A DNA stretch of 14,485 bases from Pseudomonadota bacterium. GTDB taxonomy: Bacteria > Pseudomonadota > Gammaproteobacteria > Burkholderiales > Thiobacillaceae. The stretch is taken from positions 1-14,485 of the forward strand of contig JAJYXA010000332.1 of assembly GCA_021791235.1 (NCBI GenBank). Reading direction: 5' to 3'. Every line of letters begins with the position of its first letter. The first letter of the stretch is position 1. This document shows, piece after piece, positions 1-4,663 of this stretch. A program made the translations under genes and the position numbers. The notes beneath the pieces are model-generated. The model was given only the letters and a program-made list of their open reading frames with translations. It had not been told where the DNA came from and searched no databases.

Positions 1-575
1 GGGCAGGGGAGACGATCCGCAGAAAGCTCTTGCACGACTGCGACGTCCACACCCTGCTGCGCCTGCCCACCGGCCTGTTCTACGCCCAAGGCGTGAAGGC
101 GAATGTGCTGTTCTTCGACAAGAAGCCCGCCGCCGAAACCCCGTGGACCCGCAAGCTGTGGATCTACGACCTGCGCACCAACATGCACTTCACGCTCAAG
201 ACCAGCACGCTGAAGCGGGAGGACTTGGACGAGTTCGTAAAGTGCTACCACCCGGAAAACCGGCATGACCGCAAGCCGACGTGGTCGGCGGTGGCTGAAG
301 GCCCTTCGACAGGCTCAGGGCGAACGGGCTCAGGGTCTGTGGCGAGCGGGCCGGATGGTCGCTGGCGTGCCTACGACTACGAAGACCTGGTCAACCGTGA
401 CAAGGCCAGCCTGGATATCTTCTGGCTGAGGGATGAATCGCTGTCCGATTCCGACAACCTGCCCGCGCCGGAAGTGATCGCGGCGGAGATCGTGGAGGAT
501 CTGGAGGCGGCGCTGGAACAGTTTCGGGAGATTCTGGCCGATATGGGGCCGGAGGTGATTGGGGCTGCGGGGTAA
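1..575 (+). CDS. hsdM: Type I restriction-modification N6-adenine methylase, C-terminal part (5' truncated by window edge)
   Basis: The reading frame is open from base 3 and continues from outside the window. It encodes the end of the modification subunit of a type I restriction enzyme, which methylates adenine in complex with the HsdS specificity subunit. Family hallmarks visible here are CDVHTLLRLPTG, FYAQGVKANVLFFD, the KLWIYDLRTN block and, near the end, DYEDLVNRDKASLDIFWL followed by a helical tail. The catalytic NPPF motif would lie upstream and cannot be checked. An apparent in-frame insertion (GPSTGSGRTGSG, bases 300-335) is encoded by a REP-like repeat and sits in a variable linker just before GRWRAYDYEDL. 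No hsdS follows; the next genes are on the other strand. The TTG at base 30 is an internal codon, not the start. Family assignment is firm; whether the enzyme is active is unknown. Confidence 0.93.
   Translation, partial: AGETIRRKLLHDCDVHTLLRLPTGLFYAQGVKANVLFFDKKPAAETPWTRKLWIYDLRTNMHFTLKTSTLKREDLDEFVKCYHPENRHDRKPTWSAVAEGPSTGSGRTGSGSVASGPDGRWRAYDYEDLVNRDKASLDIFWLRDESLSDSDNLPAPEVIAAEIVEDLEAALEQFREILADMGPEVIGAAG
302..327 (+). repeat. REP-like dispersed repeat, copy 1, inside hsdM
   Basis: A 26-base element with core TTCGACAGGCTCAGGGCGAA recurs at 1792-1817 with 25 of 26 bases identical. Its ends TTCG and CGAA are inverted, giving weak dyad symmetry. GGCTCAGGG is repeated immediately downstream (312-320 and 327-335). 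Repeats of this type are common between genes in proteobacterial genomes. This copy lies inside a coding region and is translated as a Gly/Ser/Thr-rich linker. Confidence 0.8.
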
Positions 576-579
576 AAGC

Positions 580-648
580 TTACTCCCTCAGCCGCACCCG
601 CTTCTCCACCATCAGCACCTCGCCTACCGTATCCACCACCGCTATCAG
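580..648 (-). pseudogene. Broken 3' end of a DUF4258-like gene (second copy of the gene at 1471-1725)
   Basis: Read on the minus strand, this stretch encodes AVVDTVGEVLMVEKRVRLRE and then TAA. It matches the C-terminus AVVDAAGEVLTVEKRVRLRG of the intact gene at 1471-1725. Over bases 592-648 against 1483-1539, 50 of 57 positions agree, and the reading frame and stop position are conserved. Upstream of this (towards higA) similarity fades within about 15 bases and no start codon or N-terminal half exists. It therefore looks like a decapitated copy left by duplication or recombination. It lies just past the 3' end of the antitoxin gene on the same strand, so it may be co-transcribed with higBA without making a useful product. 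Confidence 0.7.
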
Positions 649-670
649 TGGGCAAGCGGCGCGTCTTGCT

Positions 671-1042
671 TTAGCAGCAGGCTGCTTCGGTAGCCTTCAC
701 GGGTTTCTTCACGGCAGGCTTGCTCCTCTTGGCCTTGACGGCCTTGGCTGTTACGCCAGGGGGTGTGAGTCGGATATCCACTCTCCGACCTAGCGCAGCA
801 GCGGCGCTAGCCAGGGTGGTCAGCGTCAATCCGGGGTCGTTTTCGTCAAGCAGGCGGTTGAGTGCCGCGCGGCTGGTGTGCATGCGCGTGGCAAGCTGGG
901 CTTTGGTCAGTTGCTGGGCTTTCATTTCCTCGGCGATCTGCCAGGCGATGACGCGCTTGAGGGCTACGGCGGTTACCTCTTCCAGCATGGCTTCCTCTTG
1001 CAGGAAGTCGTCGAAGCTGCTGCCGATGTTGTGCTTGCCCAT
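671..1042 (-). CDS. higA: XRE-family antitoxin of a HigBA-type toxin-antitoxin pair
   Basis: This 123-residue protein has a helix-turn-helix domain at about residues 33-90 (IAEEMKAQQLTKAQLATRMHTSRAALNRLL), typical of HigA-type antitoxins that neutralise the partner toxin and repress their own operon. It starts three bases after the stop of the upstream toxin gene, with AGAGG ten bases before the ATG inside the end of the toxin gene, so the two are surely co-transcribed. The toxin-first order is the normal HigBA arrangement. The C-terminus is unusual: after residue 93 it becomes an Ala/Lys/Pro-rich basic tail (AKAVKAKRSKPAVKKPVK) ending in Cys-Cys, beyond the usual compact fold. The tail might help DNA or RNA binding, but that is a guess. 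Family assignment is well supported; the cognate pairing is inferred from adjacency. Confidence 0.85.
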   Translation of the reverse strand: MGKHNIGSSFDDFLQEEAMLEEVTAVALKRVIAWQIAEEMKAQQLTKAQLATRMHTSRAALNRLLDENDPGLTLTTLASAAAALGRRVDIRLTPPGVTAKAVKAKRSKPAVKKPVKATEAACC

Positions 1043-1045
1043 GAT

Positions 1046-1390
1046 CTATTTGCCTCTCAGTTGCTTCAGCCGATCCTTCGCCAGGTTCAGGTCTGGCTTT
1101 GGGGTGGTTTGCTGTTTTTTGATGAAGCCGTGCAGCAGCGCCATCGTCGATCCTTCCAGAGCAAACAACAACCGTGCGATTTTGTTGTTGAGTCCAATAC
1201 GCACTTCCCAGATATCGCCTTCCACATGCCTGACCAGTGGCATGCCCAGCGGCCAGCCGAATTGGACGGTCTTGATGTCCTCGCCAATGGATTTGCGGTC
1301 TGCAGCGGGCAATTCTTTCAGCCAGTTGCGCACGGGCTCTGCCCCGGCATCGGTCTTGAAGAATCGAACATCAAGCGCGGGCTCGGTCAT
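1046..1390 (-). CDS. higB: HigB/RelE-superfamily toxin (phage Gp49-like family)
   Basis: This 114-residue protein belongs to the Gp49-like HigB branch of the RelE superfamily, which are mRNA-cleaving, ribosome-associated toxins. The N-terminal FFKTDAGAEPVRNWLKELP, the central GMPLVRHVEGDIWEVRIG with its G-D-I-W-E-V-R core, LLFALEGSTMALLHGFIKKQQTTP and the helical LAKDRLKQLRGK end are the expected blocks in the expected order, at normal length. It is the first gene of a two-gene operon with the antitoxin. No Shine-Dalgarno sequence precedes the ATG at 1390; instead a near-perfect palindrome lies six bases upstream (1397-1412), probably the antitoxin operator. The protein looks intact, so the module may be functional. 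Confidence 0.87.
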   Translation of the reverse strand: MTEPALDVRFFKTDAGAEPVRNWLKELPAADRKSIGEDIKTVQFGWPLGMPLVRHVEGDIWEVRIGLNNKIARLLFALEGSTMALLHGFIKKQQTTPKPDLNLAKDRLKQLRGK

Positions 1391-1396
1391 TGGACT

Positions 1397-1412
1397 GTAT
1401 CAATATTGGTAC
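1397..1412 (-). promoter_or_regulatory. Palindromic operator candidate for higBA autoregulation
   Basis: GTATCAATATTGGTAC pairs in seven of eight symmetric positions, the remaining one being T/G. It ends six bases before the higB start codon. HigA-type antitoxins usually bind such palindromes over their own promoter. The surrounding AT-rich patch differs from the GC-rich neighbours and also supplies weak -10-like hexamers. Binding itself is inferred. Confidence 0.5.
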
Positions 1413-1470
1413 GTTTCCACAAGGAAAGATTACATGGCTCAAGGCAGGCGGCGATGCGCGACAGGGCCGC

Positions 1471-1725
1471 TCACCCTCTCAACCGCACCCGCTTCTCCAC
1501 CGTCAACACCTCGCCCGCCGCATCCACCACCGCATACAGCCTGGGCGTCGGGCGGCCGGCCCAGGACGGGCCGGGGGTGGGGCTGTCCAGGTACACTACC
1601 TGCGCGCCGTCGAACTGCTTTTCGACCTGGCCGTGGGCGAGCAGATCGTTGAGGGCGTCGATGGAAATCCCGCGCCGCTTCATGTGGCTGAAGGCGAGGG
1701 GGCTGATCTTTCCGAGTTTCATCAT
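1471..1725 (-). CDS. Small protein of unknown function, DUF4258-like
   Basis: The 84-residue protein starts at 1725 (or at a second ATG directly after it), preceded by AGGAG seven bases upstream, a good ribosome binding site. The N-terminal half reads LAFSHMKRRGISIDALNDLLAHG, resembling the H-x-x-x-R-G-I-S pattern of DUF4258 proteins. The C-terminal half, RLYAVVDAAGEVLTVEKRVRL, forms a beta-rich end such as those proteins have. DUF4258 members are often small, mobile and near toxin-antitoxin genes, but their function is not established. It lies 80 bases upstream of higB on the same strand, with the putative higBA operator in the gap. A fragment of a second copy lies beyond higA at 580-648. 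The coding call is good; the family call is tentative. Confidence 0.65.
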   Translation of the reverse strand: MMKLGKISPLAFSHMKRRGISIDALNDLLAHGQVEKQFDGAQVVYLDSPTPGPSWAGRPTPRLYAVVDAAGEVLTVEKRVRLRG

Positions 1726-1776
1726 GAGGTTTCTCCTGTTGCGTGTGCGGTGTGTATGGCTTTAAGGAACGTTCAT

Positions 1777-1817
1777 CCTTCGAAGGGCTCTCCCTTCGAC
1801 GGGCTCAGGGCGAACGG
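1777..1817 (+). repeat. REP-like dispersed repeat, copy 2, with a preceding partial unit
   Basis: Bases 1792-1817 match copy 1 at 302-327 in 25 of 26 positions. Just before it, 1777-1791 resembles the first half of the same unit (CCTTCGAAGGGCTC against CCTTCGACGGGCTC) and contains the perfect palindrome CCTTCGAAGG. One and a half units therefore stand together. They lie in the divergent intergenic region between the DUF4258-like gene and lexA. Confidence 0.75.
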
Positions 1818-1859
1818 CAAGTTCAATATCGCGCAGTGGCGTTTTCCGGATTCGGTATT

Positions 1860-1865
1860 TATACT
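1860..1865 (+). promoter_or_regulatory. Candidate -10 element of the lexA promoter
   Basis: TATACT matches the sigma-70 -10 consensus in five of six positions and overlaps the first LexA box, so bound LexA would block polymerase. No good -35 hexamer stands at the right distance, which is not rare for repressed promoters but lowers confidence. Confidence 0.4.
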
Positions 1866-1879
1866 GTACACACATACAA
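1864..1879 (+). promoter_or_regulatory. LexA (SOS) box 1
   Basis: CTGTACACACATACAA follows the CTGT-N8-ACAG pattern with one mismatch at the last base. It directly abuts box 2, so the two sites are spaced 16 bases centre to centre, and it overlaps the probable -10 element. The paired sites upstream of lexA point to negative autoregulation, as in E. coli lexA, which also has two boxes. Confidence 0.8.
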
Positions 1880-1895
1880 CTGTACATGCATACAG
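1880..1895 (+). promoter_or_regulatory. LexA (SOS) box 2, perfect consensus
   Basis: CTGTACATGCATACAG has a perfect CTGT-N8-ACAG framework, with a palindromic ATGCAT centre. It lies 17 bases upstream of the lexA start codon, between box 1 and the ribosome binding site. Confidence 0.9.
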
Positions 1896-1912
1896 TATTT
1901 TGAGGAAGCCCC

Positions 1913-2515
1913 ATGAAAGATCTGACCAGCCGCCAGGAAGAAATCCTGAACCTCATCCGGGAGTGGATCGAGACCACCGGCCTGCCGCCGACGCGCGCCG
2001 AGATTGCACAGCGCTTCGGCTTCAGTTCGCCCAACGCGGCCGAAGCGCATCTCAAGGTGCTGGCGAAGAAGGGCGTGCTGGACCTGGTGCCGGGGACCTC
2101 ACGCGGCATCCGGCTGAAGGGCGGGGGCGGCCTGCCGCTCGTCGGCCAGGTGGCCGCAGGCAGCCCGATCCTGGCGCAGGAGAACATCGAGCGGCATTAC
2201 CAGCTCGACGCCGCGATGTTTTCGCCGCGCGCGGACTACCTGCTCAAGGTGCACGGCATGAGCATGAAGGACGCCGGCATCCTGGACGGCGACCTGCTCG
2301 CTGTGCATCGCAGCGCCGAGGCCAAGGCCGGGCAGGTGGTGGTGGCGCGCATCGGCGACGAGGTCACGGTGAAGCGCTTCAGGAAGCGCGGCCACACCGT
2401 GCAGCTGCTGCCGGAAAACCCCGACTTCGCGCCGATCGAGGTCGATCTCACGCGCCAGGAACTGGTCATCGAAGGTATCGCGGTGGGCGTGATCCGCAGC
2501 GGCCGGGCCTTGTAG
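1913..2515 (+). CDS. lexA: LexA repressor of the SOS response
   Basis: This 200-residue protein is the repressor of the DNA-damage regulon and cleaves itself when stimulated by RecA filaments. The N-terminal winged helix (residues 1-66) contains the recognition region [16 protein letters not shown]. The cleavage site VAAGSP puts the scissile bond at Ala82-Gly83. The catalytic dyad is Ser117 (HGMSM) and Lys154 (EVTVKRF), each two residues before the E. coli positions. The start is fixed by GAGGAAG, four bases upstream of the ATG, and by the two LexA boxes. The next gene, Fic, has its own promoter-like sequence and no SOS box was seen there, so lexA is probably monocistronic. All residues needed for repression and self-cleavage are present. 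Confidence 0.97.
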   Translation: MKDLTSRQEEILNLIREWIETTGLPPTRAEIAQRFGFSSPNAAEAHLKVLAKKGVLDLVPGTSRGIRLKGGGGLPLVGQVAAGSPILAQENIERHYQLDAAMFSPRADYLLKVHGMSMKDAGILDGDLLAVHRSAEAKAGQVVVARIGDEVTVKRFRKRGHTVQLLPENPDFAPIEVDLTRQELVIEGIAVGVIRSGRAL

Positions 2516-2574
2516 CGCGGCCTGCAGCAGGACGCGACGGCTGTCTGGGGCACTGGCGGACGAGTTGTTTGGGC

Positions 2575-2593
2575 GGGCGCTCGATTTGCGCCC
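2575..2593 (+). other. Hairpin downstream of lexA
   Basis: GGGCGC, a seven-base loop, then GCGCCC form a perfect six-pair stem 60 bases after lexA. There is no T-run after it, so it is at best a weak or factor-assisted terminator. The rest of the 162-base gap before the Fic gene holds the promoter candidate at 2643-2671. Confidence 0.3.
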
Positions 2594-2642
2594 ACGCATC
2601 CAAACGATGTTCCAGGGAGAACGATGGAACCTCCACACCAGC

Positions 2643-2671
2643 TTGACTCATGACTTGACTTACAGTTTACT
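2643..2671 (+). promoter_or_regulatory. Candidate promoter of the Fic gene, suggesting a leaderless transcript
   Basis: TTGACT (2643-2648) and TTTACT (2666-2671) match the -35 consensus at five positions and the -10 at four, with an ideal 17-base spacer. The expected transcript start falls on or beside the ATG at 2678, and no Shine-Dalgarno sequence precedes that ATG. A second TTGACT lies at 2655-2660. Confidence 0.45.
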
Positions 2672-2677
2672 TATCGC

Positions 2678-3688
2678 ATGGCCTATCAACCCCGATTCAC
2701 CATTACGCCGAGCCTGCTTTCGCAGGTGGAAGTGATTGCCGCTTTGCGGGAGCGGATTCTGGGAGCGGCTGTCGAGTTGACCTGGATCCCGGCGCTGCAA
2801 AAAGATACGCGCACGCGGAATGTCCATGCTTCAACTGCGATCGAGGGCAATCCGCTTACGCTGGAGCAGGTGCAGGCAGTGGAGGAGGGGCGCGAACTAA
2901 CCGTCTCTGGCGAGCGTGCAAGACGCGAGGTGGTCAATTATTTTGCCGGATTGCGTTATGTGGAAAAGCGCACTTCGCTCAAGCGCATCGGCCATGATCA
3001 TGTCCTTGAACTGCACCGCATCCTGGCGGACAAGGTGATGGATCAGGGGGAGGCAGGGCGGTATCGGACGATCGCGGTTCGGGTGGGCCTTTTTGTGCCG
3101 CCGCCTCCGCTGGAGGTGTCCGGGCTGATGTTCGAATTGCTCGAATGGTGGAACAAGGAATCGACGAAGCTTTCGCCGGTATTGAGCTCGGCCATCCTGC
3201 ATCACCGGTTTGAGACGATCCATCCATTTGCCGACGGCAACGGGCGAACGGGCCGGGCGTTGGCCTTGTGGGAACTGTATCGACGCGGCTTCGATACGCA
3301 CCACATTTTTTCCGTTGACGAGTTCTACTGGGAAGATCGGCCGCGCTATTACAAGGAACTGGATGCGGTGCGCAAGGCGGGCGAGGATATGACCCGCTGG
3401 CTGGAGTATTGCGCGGAAGGGCTGCGGCAGACGCTGGAACGGGCATGGCTGCGGGTGCAGACGTTTAGCGTGAATGCGCCGGCCAAGCTGGTGCTGCGGC
3501 CCAAACAGGAGCAGTTGCTCAACCTGCTGCGCGATCACCACAGCCTGGCTCCTGCGGAAATCTGGGCCGCCCTGGGTGTTTCGCGCCAGGGCGCGATGGA
3601 TCTGCTCCATCCGCTGCTGGAGGCAAGACTGGTCGAGAAGGTCGGCGGCAAGAAGACCGGACGCTACGTCCTCAGGAAACCTGAGTAG
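2678..3688 (+). CDS. Fic-domain protein (probable AMP-transferase) with N-terminal inhibitory motif and C-terminal winged helix
   Basis: Fic proteins transfer AMP, or another phosphate-containing group, from a nucleotide to a protein hydroxyl. The full active-site motif HPFADGNGRTGR is at residues 182-193, with catalytic His182. The N-terminal inhibitory helix motif STAIEGN (residues 52-58) fits the (S/T)xxxE(G/N) pattern, so this is a class II, self-inhibited enzyme needing no separate antitoxin. Residues from about 275 to 335 form a winged-helix-like region (SLAPAEIWAALGVSRQGAMDLLHPLLEARLVEKV), suggesting DNA binding or autoregulation. The 336-residue length is normal for this group. Such genes often sit in restriction-modification loci, and hsdM lies 2 kb upstream. 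No ribosome binding site precedes the ATG. The target protein cannot be predicted. Confidence 0.9.
   Translation: MAYQPRFTITPSLLSQVEVIAALRERILGAAVELTWIPALQKDTRTRNVHASTAIEGNPLTLEQVQAVEEGRELTVSGERARREVVNYFAGLRYVEKRTSLKRIGHDHVLELHRILADKVMDQGEAGRYRTIAVRVGLFVPPPPLEVSGLMFELLEWWNKESTKLSPVLSSAILHHRFETIHPFADGNGRTGRALALWELYRRGFDTHHIFSVDEFYWEDRPRYYKELDAVRKAGEDMTRWLEYCAEGLRQTLERAWLRVQTFSVNAPAKLVLRPKQEQLLNLLRDHHSLAPAEIWAALGVSRQGAMDLLHPLLEARLVEKVGGKKTGRYVLRKPE
3671..3685 (+). other. Hairpin at the 3' end of the Fic gene
   Basis: CTCAGG-AAA-CCTGAG is a perfect six-pair stem with a three-base loop that ends exactly before the TAG stop codon. A second small stem (TCCGA at 3690-3694 with TCGGA at 3702-3706) follows. 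Neither has a T-run, so simple intrinsic termination is doubtful. Confidence 0.35.
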
Positions 3689-3751
3689 CTCCGAGCGATA
3701 ATCGGACTCCGGCACAGTTGCCCGCATATCCGGATAGACCGGGGACCCCGC

Positions 3752-4423
3752 ATGCATGAAACGCTTTTTTCCAGCACCGAAGGCCGGCTCCTTGGCGTCG
3801 GCCTGGCGCTGACCGGCCTGATGCTGCTGGCGTTCGGGATCGGTTGGCACCTGTTTCCGGACAGCGTTCTTCCCTACGCGATCATGACCGGGCTGAACCT
3901 GATCATCGGCCGCGAAGCAGGGATGTCCTTCGGCTATGCGAACGGTTTCGATCATGCCCACGTGGTGCCTCTCAACATCCTGATCGAGACCATCCAGGTT
4001 CTCGTGATCTACCCGCTATTCGTGCTGAGCACGCGGCAACTGATCAAGCTGCGAACGCTGCAGCCTTTCATCACGCGCATCCACCGTGCCGCAGAGTCCC
4101 GCGGTGGAATGGTGCGAAAGTTCGGCATCGCCGGTCTGTTTGTTTTCGTGTTTGCCCCGTTCTGGATGACCGGCCCGGTAGTGGGGGCGATCATCGGATT
4201 TCTGATCGGCCTGCGCCCCTGGGTGAATCTGGCCGTCGTGCTGACATCGACCTATGTCGCCATCGGCGTCTGGGCGCTGCTGCTGAACGAGCTCAACGTA
4301 TGGGCGGCAACCGTCAACCAGTTCGCGCCCTACGCGCTGTTCCTCGCGATCGTGCTCATCGCTGCCGCGATGCATCTGCTGAGCCGGCACCGTGACCGCC
4401 TCGCCAAAAACGAACCTGGCTGA
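3752..4423 (+). CDS. Small multidrug-export family inner membrane protein
   Basis: The 223-residue protein is strongly hydrophobic, with membrane segments near residues 12-32, 74-94, 124-154, 157-178 and 190-211. The APFWMTGPVVGAIIGFLIGL stretch is the most conserved part of the family called putative small multidrug export proteins (COG2426, Sm_multidrug_ex). A cytoplasmic basic loop (RTLQPFITRIHRAAESRGG) separates the halves. The function named for the family is weakly proven, so substrate and direction of transport are open. A modest GGGGA lies seven bases upstream of the ATG, and a 10-base palindrome TATCCGGATA (3727-3736) precedes it. It stands alone between the Fic gene and a signalling gene, with no visible operon partner. 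Confidence 0.72.
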   Translation: MHETLFSSTEGRLLGVGLALTGLMLLAFGIGWHLFPDSVLPYAIMTGLNLIIGREAGMSFGYANGFDHAHVVPLNILIETIQVLVIYPLFVLSTRQLIKLRTLQPFITRIHRAAESRGGMVRKFGIAGLFVFVFAPFWMTGPVVGAIIGFLIGLRPWVNLAVVLTSTYVAIGVWALLLNELNVWAATVNQFAPYALFLAIVLIAAAMHLLSRHRDRLAKNEPG

Positions 4424-4588
4424 ATACACGCCGTTGGCTGCGGTCCGGTCGCGACGCAAGACATCCCGCTTCTCCCGCCTGTCCCATCCGGGATCGAATT
4501 ACCCTGCACACGGAATGGTTTTATCCGTTAATCTTGCACTTGCCGGCTGCGCGGCGCCGGGACAGGCAGGGATCCAGAACAAATAGCG

Positions 4589-4663
4589 ATGCTGAATCGC
4601 AACACGATGCGGGAAGTGGCGGAGTGGCTTGCCGCCACAGGAATTGGGGGAATGCTGAATTGA
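4589..4663 (+). CDS. Possible 24-codon leader ORF overlapping the start of the GGDEF-EAL gene
   Basis: ATG at 4589 opens a frame of 24 codons whose TGA (4661-4663) overlaps the TTG start of the next gene as TTGA. The overlap and the GGGGGA inside this frame would allow translational coupling. The beginning ATGCTGAAT recurs at the end as ATGCTGAAT-TGA. It has no clear ribosome binding site of its own and no recognisable peptide, so it may be chance. Confidence 0.22.
   Translation: MLNRNTMREVAEWLAATGIGGMLN

Noticed and set aside
720..2646. Three long overlapping plus-strand frames (720-1652, 878-1765, 1390-2646)
   Set aside because: They are shadows of the minus-strand toxin-antitoxin genes and of lexA in another frame. 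Their translations lack domains and ribosome binding sites.
2897..3961. 354-codon minus-strand open frame
   Set aside because: It is antisense to the Fic gene and part of the next gene, with low-complexity His/Gln/Arg content and no domain.
4515..4586. 23-codon frame with a lipobox-like LALAGC
   Set aside because: It lacks positive charge at the N-terminus and a ribosome binding site, and a lipobox of four residues arises easily by chance.
4534..4659. Longer N-terminus for the GGDEF-EAL protein starting at the TTG at 4534
   Set aside because: The extra 42 codons read as low-quality Arg/Gly/Ser sequence with no ribosome binding site, whereas the TTG at 4660 has GGGGGA upstream and leads into the first membrane helix.
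4424..4659. c-di-GMP riboswitch before the GGDEF-EAL gene
   Set aside because: I searched by eye for the conserved GEMM core and tetraloop-receptor pattern and found neither.
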